Positions 11,047-21,158 of a DNA stretch of 64,000 nucleotides are shown here, piece after piece. The notes beneath the pieces were generated by a model. That model was not told the origin of the DNA. It searched no databases and saw only the letters and a list, made by a program, of their open reading frames with translations. This stretch comes from Zymoseptoria tritici IPO323. Lineage: Eukaryota; Ascomycota; Dothideomycetes; Mycosphaerellales; Mycosphaerellaceae. The DNA lies in assembly GCF_000219625.1 (NCBI RefSeq), contig NC_018217.1, positions 3,534,001 to 3,598,000 on the forward strand. The letters run 5' to 3'. The position numbers and the translations under genes are program-made. Within the stretch, counting starts at the first letter, position 1, and each line of letters opens with the position of its first letter.

Positions 11047-11308
11047 TAATGCTCAACGCAAGCTCATCGAGTTTGTAAATAGAAACATAACACTTGCCAG
11101 AAGATCAGAAATCTCAACTTAGAAGTGAACGAAGGATAAAACCTTTAAGAGAGATGTACTGAGATCGCCCCTCTGCATCGCAACGTAGTCGGTCGAAGAT
11201 CAACTTGATCTGGTGATTACATCGGCAATCGGATCGGGAATCGAACCGGAAGTCGTGATAAAGCAGATTGCACGGCGAAGATGCCACGACTCACAGGAAG
11301 ACCAGATT

Positions 11309-12561
11309 CTAGTAATCCGTGGGCTCTTCGCACGGCACATTGGAAGTTGAAACACTGTTTCCTTCCACCTCCGTCGTCTTCGTGTACTCGTTCAACGGCG
11401 CAGTCTGACCCGGCGGACCAGGCGCCTGTGTCATCAAACTCGGCAACGCAGCCGTCGTCTTCGAGCACACGCAACCCTGCTCCACATCCTTCAGACTCGT
11501 GATCGGCGGACCGTTATGACACCACGTACTCGTCGTGAAAGCTCCATCCTCCACTTTCAGAGCATCGCTCGCGGGAAGGAACTCCGCTTTGATGAGAACG
11601 GGGATGACCGCACCTGTGCTGAGTCGGAAAGGCTGGTGTCCGAGGACAGAGAGCAGAGTAGCGATGGTGCCGGTGTGGGAGGTGAAGGAGATCCAAGTGT
11701 GGTCGTCGTTGGTGAAGACGTCGTCGAGGAGGGCGAGCATGCGCTTTTTGTGGGCTGTGTCGTCTTCTGCTGTCACGCCGTTCCAGAGTTGGTCGACTTC
11801 GGTTAAGCTGGGATCGAGAGTGTAGGATGGTTAGGACTGAGCGATGGTGGAGAGGTTACTCCTGTGGTCGCAAGTATGGATTGAGATGCCTTCGCGTAGG
11901 AATTCTTTCACGGTGGGTCTGAAAGAGTAGACTGGCAGGCCCAGTCCGGCAAAAGTAAGGTTGGCTGTGGCGAGGCACCGGATAGAGGGGAGGTGTAGTA
12001 CGACTGCGGGTAGGGAATCTTCTGAACCTTGATCTGGTGCTTCCAGAAGTTGTGAGCAATCTGAGCTTGCAGCACGCCCGGAGAGGTGAGCTTAGCGTCC
12101 TCCCAAGTGGCGCTACCATTGCCTGTGAGTTGAGCCCAGTAACAATTCCAGGCGGGTGTGCCGTAGTAAGATTCGGCGGAGTTGTGATAGCCTTCGCCGT
12201 GTCGGCCCATGAAGATGGTTTTGTAGACTGTGTTGAGAGGAGCGGCGGCATTTAAGGCATCGACTTGGCGGGAGAAGAGTTGCCATTGTGTTAGGTTTGC
12301 GCAAAGGCCTTCCGTTGCTGGGTAAGTTCGATTGATGAGGCCGAAGTTTGTCGTCGGTTGTCTGTTGTCAGCGATGTCAAGATTTCGGAATACTTGGCAT
12401 ACATAGTTGAACGTCGTGGCATTTGTGGAAGGCTCATCTTGCAAGAAGTATCCCTTCACTGTGGTGTATTTGATGTAGCCCGGCTTGTTGTCCACCGTGA
12501 TCGAAGCGACATGCGTAGCGCTGACAGCTAAAGCAGTCGAGCCCAGGAGGGAGAGCTTCAT
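11309..12561 (-). pseudogene. Secreted histidine-phosphatase-family protein, two lesions
   Basis: Fungal extracellular phosphoglycerate-mutase-like (histidine phosphatase) family. The N terminus is a signal peptide (MKLSLLGSTALAVSA...), then the catalytic FMGRHGEGYHN block (RHG motif), TWEDAKLTSPG, PQSYYTSPLS, and in the continuing frame LTFAGLGLPV, EFLREGIS, DQLWNGVTAED, WISFTSHTG (second catalytic His) and GAVIPVLIKAE. Two breaks separate these blocks: one base is missing at about 11978-11982 (within CTATCCGGTGCC, minus strand), shifting the frame at the conserved SPL-R motif, and a TAA at 11833-11831 follows. No intron can explain either, since conserved sequence is continuous on both sides. 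Otherwise well preserved, so inactivation looks recent; a sequencing error could mimic the frameshift but less easily both. Confidence 0.85.
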
Positions 12562-12978
12562 GACGTGCAGTGCAATTTGCAGAGGTTCGGGAATGGTTTG
12601 AGCGAAGGAAAAGAGAGAAGAGGACTAGGTACTTATCCTGCGGTCCAAGACAGACTCGCCCACGTGGGACGAGCATCGAAGCATGACGTGCCGTATCATA
12701 CAGCATTGCATTCAGCCGATATGGCAGTCGATTCGGCGTAAGTCGTCGTGAATAATGTGATGAAGAAGGAAGGAAAGAAGCAAGTCCAAATTTGAAGCGT
12801 GACGAATCGATCCCGCCACGTGGACAAGCTTCTCACCTCGAAAAGCTTGGACCTCAACTCACTACATTCATTCACTTCGCTTCAAGACTCCACCTTCCCA
12901 AAGTATTTAGTGCTTTCACATGACATCGGACCATCGGCAAGTCCATCGGGCAAGACGACGAAACCCAGTCCGAGCCAG
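12562..12978. other. Intergenic between phosphatase pseudogene and F-box gene
   Basis: 417 bp between two divergent start codons, holding both promoters. No further feature seen. Confidence 0.4.
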
Positions 12979-13521
12979 ATGACACCCGACTCCGCCGCCG
13001 CCCGCGTCCTCGCCATCCCCGAACTCCTCGAACTCATCCTCCTCCAACTTGACTCCCTTCCCGACCTCATCCGCTGTCGACGAGTAAATCAAACCTTTCT
13101 CCGCACGATCAACTCCTGCCGAAATCTTCGTCAAGTCCTCTTCCTCGAAGCAGATCACTCCCAAGAAAGCACCATCAACCCCCTCCTCCCTACATTCTTC
13201 TCCGTCCTCCCAGGCTATCGCTCCTCAACAATAGCGCTCCGGGTTGACCTCGTCGCTCTCTGGTCGCAGCACAATCTAGATGCGCCTCCTCCACTATGGC
13301 ATAGAATGTTCATCGCTCAGCCGCCGACAACGACCTGTGTCATCCCAGTGGGTTCCGTGGCGACGGTGTTTTTCAAGCGAGTGTATCCGGAGGGCATGAC
13401 CTTTGGGGATCTGGAGAGGGCAGTGATTGCGGCGTTTGAAGTGAGGAAAGGGAGGAGGAGTGGGAGGGAGAGGTTGGAGGAGTTGAGTAGGGAGAACTCG
13501 GTGTTGATTTATTGGCGGTGA
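12979..13521 (+). CDS. F-box domain protein
   Basis: 180 residues from ATG 12979; the open frame extends upstream but without ATG. Residues about 7-55 fit a fungal F-box (LAIPELLELILLQLDSLPDL followed by RCRRVNQTF), the Skp1-binding motif of SCF ubiquitin ligases. The rest (FFSVLPGYR, LWHRMFIAQPP, YPEGMTFGDLE) resembles the short C-terminal region of the many Mycosphaerella-type F-box proteins in which F-box residues are followed by a 'MFLTQPP' block. Target unknown. Convergent with the gene ending at 13614. Confidence 0.75.
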   Translation: MTPDSAAARVLAIPELLELILLQLDSLPDLIRCRRVNQTFLRTINSCRNLRQVLFLEADHSQESTINPLLPTFFSVLPGYRSSTIALRVDLVALWSQHNLDAPPPLWHRMFIAQPPTTTCVIPVGSVATVFFKRVYPEGMTFGDLERAVIAAFEVRKGRRSGRERLEELSRENSVLIYWR

Positions 13522-13613
13522 TGAGGGTCCGTGTGTGGCTAAGGGAAGGGAGGGCTTGATGTATGTCGTGCGATTTGGTATATGTGGTCTGCAGATGGCA
13601 AGCGGCTGGTGAA

Positions 13614-16084
13614 CTATGGGCCTTTATTGTACAGCGAAAGTTGTGTGAAATCGGAAAACACACCCCTTGTGATGAGCCTACTCGCCACGCCTTCGTCCTT
13701 CAACATCATCTTCACGCAATCCGCAATCGGCATGAACTGCTGCACCCTCAGCTTCTGCTCCCAAGGCCTTCCGCAAAACAATGGATCTGCAGCAAAGAAC
13801 CGCTGCGCCTGATCGTGAGGCATCTTCGTGACAATCCTGTCTACCCCGTTCGGCTGAATCTGATCACGAAACTGCGACTCACACTCCACGACATGGATCT
13901 GTTCCAAGAAAGTTGCGGGGATATTACGATCCATGTTGTGTATTCCATGCCAAGTCTCGTCGTCCATGCGCTCCGCCGCGGCAAGATTGAGCGCAGTGTC
14001 CTTGTAGGAGACTACATAGGTGAATTGTGCTCGATCGGGATGGGTTTTAGAGGACAGACGAGTCTTGAGGAAAAGGTACGTCTCGATCTCAGCAATGAGG
14101 TGGCTCAACCTGGTCTCATTCGTGTTGGCTGGTAGGTTAAAAGGTGTGCTGGAGTCGTCGATAGATGCGCCTGGCCTTGCTTGTGCGAGTTCTAGAGCTG
14201 CCGCGGCTGAATGTTGCTGCTGCTTCTGTAGAGAGCTCGGGGTATCTTTGGTCCGACTGGTCTCAACGACAAGATCGTATACGCGCTCGTTATATCGCAT
14301 GTAACCCGCGAGCACGGACACCGCCAGTGCATCTTCTTGCAGACAAGAGTGGCCATGCAGTACGTATGGGAACGCGACACGACCGTGAGAAGCGAACATG
14401 ATAGGTGCCAGGTTTGCCTTCATCTCTAAGGCCACGTTGGACGCATCCACGGATGCTTTCAGACACAGCTCGGCGAGCTCTGGAAGATTGCAGCCCACGG
14501 GCCCAATGGCATTCCAGATCCAGTCTCCTGGCGTTGCGGGGTTGAAGAATTGGGCAATGTTGCCGATGGGTCGCTGTTGCGATATGACTAGAGCGGAAGC
14601 AACAAGGGTTTCGATGTGCAGTAGTAATTGTTCCACCGTATTGGGCGACGGCCAATACTTTGACACAGCGTTCTTGAACACTTCACGGACTGCTGATCCA
14701 GAAAAGACTCTCGACCTTGGCGAAGTCTTGTCAAAGTCGTCCTTGTGATCCACCTCGTCAAGTTCCGCGAGTCTCTGCGATAGACGCTTTGCCATAGTTG
14801 CCCTTTCGGCCTCGATGTGTATACTCAGAATCTGCCAGACCGGCAGTCGTGACTGCTCAATGGCTGCTGAGCTCCATCCTACACTTTCCCATAGTCCGCC
14901 AGATTGTTTCAGGGATTGGAGGAACGCCGGAGGCCAAAGTTTGCGCAGAGGGACACTATCGTATATTATTGCTTTGGCCCATCTCTTTGGCTCTTGAAGG
15001 AACATATCGGTGTCGTAAGGTAAGGCCATGCCGTAATCGAACACGCAATCCAGCAAAGCAGCTGCAAAGCCACCAAGGGAATCTACTCCTCCGACAGAGA
15101 CGGGGAGATTTGCGTAGTATTGTCTCGTCGCTCTCAGCGGTATGGTGTTCGTATATGGATGTGGCCTAACAAATTCCTCATCGTCCGGATCGCCACTGAT
15201 GAAGGATATCGATGACTTGAGCGCTGTCCAGTTTTTCACAGTCCAGCTTGAGTCATCTGCGCGGTTCGAAGGGCTCGGGTCTGCGCACTTGATCCTCAAT
15301 TTGCCGTCTTGTGCTCCGACAATACAAGTTTCGCCAGCGAAAAGGCCAGTTTCTTCCGGTATCAGCCACAGCATTACGCTGGCGATACGAATGAGGCCTG
15401 TATCGCCGGACAATTCCGTACAGACGAACTCGTCTGTCTGAATAGCATCGAAAGCTTTAGTCAAAAGCTTGCCCATGTCCTTCTCGGGAATCTTTGCCCA
15501 TGAAGCCTGTGTGCACGGTACTGTGCTGCGTGCAAGCGCGGTGACGATCTTCATGTTGCTGTCGATGAATGACTCCAGCATCCGCTCTGCGTTACCCGAC
15601 ACGGCCTTAACCATGCTACGCAGCTGTCGAGGCGCGACAGCAACTTGACTCAGCAACCCGGTTGTTCGCATCATCTCGTAGAGAATGTCCGCGATCTCCT
15701 GCTCCTCGTACGAGCACCCTTTTAAAGCGGCTACAAGTAAGAATGTTCGTACGCAGGAAGGTGAGCCACGCAAGGCTTGAGCCAGGCTGCCATTCTGCAG
15801 ACCGATGAATAACTTCATTCCCGCCAGCCGCACACTCTCATTTCCATTAAGGGCCACGACTGCATCGCCGTGGAGTGCTTCGTCCACATACAGCCTGGCA
15901 CCAATGGAATCACATGCAACCTGTGCAATCCTGTTAGCAATCTGCGATGCACCGGATTGTTGTGCTCACTCACTCCTGCCTGCATAGACACTTCTTCTTT
16001 GCTGAGTACCGAGGCGAGAGCGCGGAGACCTGACGCCGCCCCGAACAATGAGTTTCCAACATCCCATTGTGCAGATAGACTCAT
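13614..16084 (-). CDS. Large protein of unknown function, 805 aa
   Basis: Two exons: 16084-15974 (37 codons) and 15920-13614, with a 53-bp intron (GTGAGT donor, GCACAG acceptor) in phase 0. The ATG at 16084 starts MSLSAQWDVGNSL; a second Met lies only in exon 2. The protein is mixed alpha-helical, with Leu/Ala-rich helices in the first 160 residues and no membrane segment, signal peptide or named motif that I can see. A Gln run (KQQQQH) lies near residue 600. The length of the open frame, ordinary codon use and clean intron support a real gene. I do not recognise the family. Confidence 0.75.
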
Positions 16085-16656
16085 GATCACTGGCGAGGAC
16101 GGCACCAATATATGTTGCGGAGGTGCTCAAATGTAGACGAAACCGCCGAAGTGAGATCATCATAGTGGAAAGCTATCGTCGAAGCGAGGTGCGTGCCTTT
16201 GATCCTGGATCTGACGGTTGTGCAAAGAGGATGAGCGCGTAGCTGCACGATCAGCCACCTCGACGGCTATGGGTCCAATGCGAGTCTCGCATTTTGTCCG
16301 GGGCTTGTAGTCCAGCTGTGACTACGGCGAGTTGGTCTGTGTAGGCGCCCGGTCCATTGGTGCTGCATCGTTGTTCCGAGAAAAGTACCACACAAATTTG
16401 ACAGACGACATACGTCGCTCGCGTGCTGATGTCTCTTTCCTCGAAGTTGCTGTTGTGAGCAAAGACTGGTGGAAGTGGCCGGTTCAACGGAAGGAGTTGA
16501 CCCGGACCCACTTTTTCTGGCTAGGGTGGCTGCGGTCACACACCACGTCGACCACTGTTCACGGCCCAACTCATATACACAAACATCAATTGATCTCTTG
16601 CGTCAAGCCGCCAACACTCAAAGTCAATAGCAATCAAGCCCGACAGTACCGACACC

Positions 16657-17119
16657 ATGACCGTCTACCACATCGGTGCATCCGCACTCCCATCCATCAT
16701 GAAGCAATCGTCCAAAAGCTAACACCTTTGCCAACACATAGTCCTCTTCAAGCTCAAATCCGGCTACACAGTGGACAGCAAAGAAGTCGCCGACCTCAAA
16801 GCCGCCGGCCAAGCCATGGTTGGTCAAATTCCAGGCCTCTCTCGGATCGACTTTGGCCCACCTCTCGCATCCACCGCCCACAGATCTCAAGGCTACGATT
16901 TGGGACTCGTGGCGGTCCTGGAGAAAGCGGAAGACGTGAAGGTGTATGCGGAGCACCCAAGTCATCAGAAGTCAGTCGTTGTCTGTGAAGAAGAGTCAAA
17001 GACGGCATGCTAATGATGTCGGGTGTTTTAGAGTCAACACGTTGAGGTTGGAGGTCACGGAGCAGACGCTGGCTTATGATTTGGTGGTTGAAGACAATGG
17101 TTCTGGAGGAAAGCTGTAA
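16657..17119 (+). CDS. Stress-responsive A/B barrel (Dabb) domain protein
   Basis: 111 residues from three exons: 16657-16675, 16742-16970 and 17032-17119. The first intron (66 bp) joins MTVYHI to VLFKLKSG, the diagnostic Dabb N terminus; the second (61 bp, GTCAGT donor, GCTAATG branch, TTTTAG acceptor) joins HPSHQK to VNTLRLEV. The middle contains the family's IPGL-like segment and the DLGLVAVLEKAEDVKVYAEHPSHQ pattern in pieces. Dabb proteins form small dimeric alpha/beta barrels; in fungi some are polyketide cyclases or stress proteins, but the activity here cannot be told. Length matches the family. Intact. Confidence 0.88.
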
Positions 17120-17522
17120 ATTTGTACAGACGAAGTGTCGAGGAAGTTGCAGCCACCGTCTCAGGATCCTCTAATCCCATGGAAAATTACTTGCTGTACA
17201 GATAATATGGACGATCTGCTGCCTGAAAAGAGCCACCCATCCATCTGTTCCCATTACCCTTGACGTTCCAGTCCCTCAAGTACCGCTGCCAAAAATACCC
17301 CGCCCAACCAAATGCTTCAAAATCTGATATGGCACTCCAAGCAACTAGCAGTCCGCGATTCCTGTACTACCGGGATCTGGCCGGCACTGAAAGCGAGGTA
17401 AAGAAGTCAGCGTGTGTCCCGATGGTTCGAGGGTATAAGCCACATCTCCGTGCCTGTCGTGCTTGACGAGATACGCACAGGATTTCCATACGGAGGATTG
17501 CAAGGCGAGAGCTATGATTGGA
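17120..17522. other. Intergenic between Dabb gene and secreted-protein candidate
   Basis: About 400 bp. It must contain the Dabb 3' UTR. A minus-strand frame ending near 17345 (CRPDPG-type end) could be a third exon of the candidate at 17523-17755 but is not demonstrable. Confidence 0.3.
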
Positions 17523-17755
17523 TCAGCGGTCCGTAACACTTGTCGCGGCCGTGGCTGCAAGTACCCTGTTGCAAGGTTGGTCCAGCGGATCTCCATCGTG
17601 ACCTATGCAGCGGCCAGTGGAATCATTTTTCGCGCAGTTCTGTCGTGGGTCAGCGCATGGTTGACCTTGCCTGGAGGTGAACGTCAGAGACGTACGTAGT
17701 AGCCAAAGGCGATTGAGCTCATCGAGAGAATGATGGAAAATCTGAAGATCTGCAT
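17523..17755 (-). CDS. Candidate small secreted cysteine-containing protein
   Basis: Exon 1 (17755-17696) encodes a 20-residue signal-peptide-like start, MQIFRFSIILSMSSIAFGYY. A 56-bp intron follows (17695-17640: GTACGT donor, CTGAC branch, ACAG acceptor), then 38 codons with Cys spaced C-x8-C-x10-C to a TGA at 17523. The mature part would be only about 38 residues. A possible further intron (GTACTT at about 17562, branch CTGAT, acceptor TCATAG) would add a CNPPYGNP-type end. Such genes are common as fungal effectors, but this rests only on signal peptide, splice sites and cysteines; it may be truncated or not expressed. Confidence 0.35.
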
Positions 17756-18859
17756 CGTGGTTGTATTCTCCGTGTCCCGTTTCTGATGTTCGATAAAGGA
17801 TGTCCGGTCCCGTTCCCGATAGAGGAGATGAAAAATTTGGTGTTTGGTACAGGGAAAGAGAGAGATACGTCGTTTGTTGAATAAACGAGGAAGTACTCGC
17901 AATGTGCAGACCAGCTTATATACACAGCAGCTCCAACTCTGCAGTACCACCATCTCTGCCGACTCAGGAGCATTCCAAGGAACACTTGCCGTGGTCTCGA
18001 CCATCAGAAGAGCCTTCATCTCCGGAATTGGGAATCCATCTTGCTCTAGCTTAAGCACAATACCGAGACTCGGCACGTCTTGGACGTTGAGTACGGCCGC
18101 GTGAGTCGCCTTTTGCTCGTCGTCCGAGAGTGGTGCGAAGGAAGCGCTCCAGGAGTGAAGGTAGTGCGAAGCAAGCACTGCAAGTACCAGGATGTGATGA
18201 CACAGCGGTACGTCTGTACGAACGAATCAAGTGTTCAAGACATCTCGTGGGTGGAAAATCCAGATGCCAAGCAGATTATTCGTTCTCGACGAACCATCTA
18301 AGGGTCTTTCAAGAAAGTTACAGCCCCAGGAGGAGATGTCGGTCCTGAAGTGTATCACGCTTCCGGGGAACTTCCGAGACACTCAGGATCTGACCGGCGG
18401 CGGTTCCGATGCGAGAACCTGGTGAAGGAGACCTGAACAGGAGTCGCCGCTCTTCATGAACGACCTCAGGGCCCTGTGAGTAAGCTACATACATGCCAAG
18501 GACGAGATGTCGTTGCAAGGAATGCGATGCTGCCGGGAAGAATCCGAGACATACAGGGGCTGGCGGGGACTGCTCCGGTGCGAAGACCGGGTTTGGGTAC
18601 GCCCAGTCTGGGATCGCAGCCGGTTTTCGTGAAACCTAGAACGTGGGATGCCAACTCGACTAGGACCGAGTTAGAATCTCGAAGCGATGCCGTTCGCTGC
18701 TACCGAGAACCTTTCAACAATGTTCGAAGATGAACTTGAGGAATCTTGGACGACAGCGTGGGAGCCACGCGAAGAGAAGGGTCGACTACGAGCGCACGAG
18801 CATCGGGCAGGATGAGTGAGAGCCGAGAGTGCAGCCGCACCAACATGTCCGTGTTCAGC
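17756..18859. other. Noncoding region with diverged duplication
   Basis: 1.1 kb between the secreted-protein candidate and the SelO stop codon. Reading frames are short and lack family resemblance. The only structure seen is the imperfect duplication listed separately. Confidence 0.4.
18328..18595. repeat. Diverged tandem duplication, period about 172 bp
   Basis: Segment 18328-18422 realigns with 18500-18595: both run through GAGATGTCG, a purine stretch, CTNCCGGGAA, TCCGAGACA-ACAGG and GATGCGA/GGTGCGA-AGACC at roughly two-thirds identity by eye. No function seen. Confidence 0.4.
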
Positions 18860-20803
18860 CTACGAGCTGCACGAACATTGCATCGCCCTCTGGTATTTCG
18901 GCACATCACCGCAAAATCTTTCTTCCTCTTCCTTGTTCCAGCCCCATTCCTCCTGGAACGGGTTGAGCGCCATTTCCATGACATGGTCCAGAATTTCCCG
19001 TTCACCCTTCTTCTCTACTCTTTCGATCAATTCGTCCAGAACCCACGATCTCGGGATGAACTTTGGGTTCACGGCCTTCATGGCTGCGAGGCGCTCATCT
19101 CGAGCTTCGTGGCTGTCCTCCCAATCTTCGAAGACTCGCACTCGCCATTTCTCGAGCCACTTTGCGATGCGTGCACGAGCGTCTGCTTCACTGCCTGCCA
19201 TGCCGGAGAGGCCTTCGTGGTGGAAGAAGCGGCCTGCGACTTCTTTCCTTTTCTCCTCGGTGGCGAGATCATCCATGACCACTGAGCTGAGGCGGCGGAA
19301 AGTGTGGTTGAAGTCCAGCTCCAGTGCAAAGAGCGTATCGAGTAGCTCGGAATATAGCTCATCAAAATCTGTCTGCTTGCATTGCTTGAGACCGAGACGA
19401 GCAGTCATCAGCCGCTTGTACTCAGCCATGAAGACTGCTTTGTACTCCGCGCTGACTTGGTCGATGATCGTCTCCGCACGCTTGATCAGTTCGTCAGCTC
19501 TTTCTTGACGCACGCCCTTCTCGACAAACTCTTCGTCGTCGACCCATGGTCCACCACCGATGACTTCGCCGAAAGCTTCGGCAAGACGGACACAGTTCCA
19601 CCAGATGATGCTCGGCTGGTTCTTATATGCGTACCGGAGCATGTGATCGTCGTGGTTGGGTGTGTAGCTGGGATCGAAGTTGTCCAAGAATGCGAAGGGT
19701 CCAAAGTCGATGGACAGCCCAAAAATAGAAGTGTTGTCTGTGTTGAGCACGCCGTTGGTGAAAGCATAGGCTTGCCAATGTGCTACCATCTTTGCATTGC
19801 GTCGTGCAATCTCACGGAAGAGACGAGCGTAGCGATTCTCTGCCACTTCGCCTTCGCCTTGAATTTCCTCCTTGGCGACTCCTCTTGAAGGGTCGACCAC
19901 ATCCTTCTCCTCGTTCGAGGCCACCTTGCCAGGTAATGACTCCCAACCAGGGAACACCTCTTCCGCCGCATAGTTGGCTAGCTTTCGGACCAGATTCCGG
20001 TCACCTCTTGACCTTGCAAGATCAAAGGTACCAAACCTCAGCCAAGTCTCCGCAAATCGTGCAACAATCGCAGCAGGCTCAGTCGTCTCTCTGCGTACTG
20101 TCTCTTCCGGACCCAGCGTCAAACTCAAAGCTCTTGTGGTTGGTATCTTGAGTGCATTCAACGCCTCGCTGACAACGAACTCTCGGATGCTACTCCGAAC
20201 CACAGCCTTTCCATCTGCAAATCGCGAGTATGGCGTTTTTCCAGCTCCTTTCAATTGTATCTCATATCTCTTGTTGGTGTTTGGGTTCGTCGTCTCAAAC
20301 AGTGATATCGCTCGTCCGTCGCCGAGCTGTCCAGCCCATTGCCCGAACTGGTATCCGCCGTAGCACTGTGCCCACGGGTATACATCCTTCTCGCCAGGCT
20401 CTTTGTCTGCCTCAAGCGTGATGATTCGGTTGCCGGCGAATGTACCCTTGAAGTCCTCCGTCTTGACAGCAGCCGGGTCGATCGCCAGGTCCCTCAGCGC
20501 TGTCTTTGACACGCCGACCAATTCCGACTTCTTGAAAGGCTCCGGCCGGACGAATGTATACGCCGCATTCTTGACTAGTCGTGGTCCTAGGTTTTTGCGG
20601 TCGGCCTTGTGGGAAGAAGCTGGAGTCGGGTACTCGGCGTCTGGAGGGAGCTTCTGCGTGAAGTTGTTACTTTTGGGCAGGTCTCGAATGTTGAATGTCT
20701 GGTATTGTGTGCCGTTGGCATCGTTGCTGATGTGGTTCGCCATTTGGATGAGTCGTCTGCGTTGTATGATCGCTGGTCTCACTTGGCTTGCGGCGCGATG
20801 CAT
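18860..20803 (-). CDS. FMP40: SelO family protein AMPylase (yeast Fmp40)
   Basis: Mitochondrial pseudokinase-fold enzyme that transfers AMP to proteins and protects against oxidative stress. 647 residues from ATG 20803, single exon; the frame is open further upstream but lacks ATG. The first ~25 residues are basic and fit a mitochondrial presequence. Family blocks in order: GGYQFGQWAGQLGDGRA, QLKGAGKTPYSRFADGKAV, SSIREF, NTDNTSIFGLSIDFGPFAFLD (split over about 354-374; metal and active-site region), NQPSIIWWN and NPKFIPR. The C terminus ends QCSCSS, i.e. Cys at the place where animal SelO has selenocysteine, as usual in fungi. No defects seen. Divergent from the DCAF4-like gene, 355 bp between starts. 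Confidence 0.95.
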   Translation of the reverse strand: MHRAASQVRPAIIQRRRLIQMANHISNDANGTQYQTFNIRDLPKSNNFTQKLPPDAEYPTPASSHKADRKNLGPRLVKNAAYTFVRPEPFKKSELVGVSKTALRDLAIDPAAVKTEDFKGTFAGNRIITLEADKEPGEKDVYPWAQCYGGYQFGQWAGQLGDGRAISLFETTNPNTNKRYEIQLKGAGKTPYSRFADGKAVVRSSIREFVVSEALNALKIPTTRALSLTLGPEETVRRETTEPAAIVARFAETWLRFGTFDLARSRGDRNLVRKLANYAAEEVFPGWESLPGKVASNEEKDVVDPSRGVAKEEIQGEGEVAENRYARLFREIARRNAKMVAHWQAYAFTNGVLNTDNTSIFGLSIDFGPFAFLDNFDPSYTPNHDDHMLRYAYKNQPSIIWWNCVRLAEAFGEVIGGGPWVDDEEFVEKGVRQERADELIKRAETIIDQVSAEYKAVFMAEYKRLMTARLGLKQCKQTDFDELYSELLDTLFALELDFNHTFRRLSSVVMDDLATEEKRKEVAGRFFHHEGLSGMAGSEADARARIAKWLEKWRVRVFEDWEDSHEARDERLAAMKAVNPKFIPRSWVLDELIERVEKKGEREILDHVMEMALNPFQEEWGWNKEEEERFCGDVPKYQRAMQCSCSS

Positions 20804-21158
20804 ATATTGGATGAAAGGGGAGGTATTGGAGCGACGCAGAAGAAGAGTGGCAACAATGTCCTGTTTGTAATGAGGAGCTACTGCGACAAGGCCGAAGTAC
20901 CTCTTTCTTGACGTTGCAAGCACGAAGTTCGACGTCACTGACGGCGAGGGGCGAACAGTGGGAGTCGAGTCGAGTTCAGCCACAGTGTGGCGTTTTCGCG
21001 GAATGGACTTCACTTTTTGAAAAAGGCCTACCCGTGCGCAATTGCTTCCTTTGTCATGTGCAGAGAAGGATGTCGCTGCGCTATCCTACGACATTCTTCA
21101 CGGCTCATCGAGACACATTCATGATGTCTCGCACATCGCTACAGACACAACCGGTAGG
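20804..21158. promoter_or_regulatory. Bidirectional promoter SelO / DCAF4-like
   Basis: 355 bp between divergent ATGs. Contains both promoters; no specific factor site recognised. Confidence 0.5.

Noticed and set aside
17684..18178. Long minus-strand frame extending the secreted-protein candidate upstream
   Set aside because: It has no upstream ATG in use (starts at a GTG), lacks any pattern, and the signal-peptide Met at 17755 has a good context.
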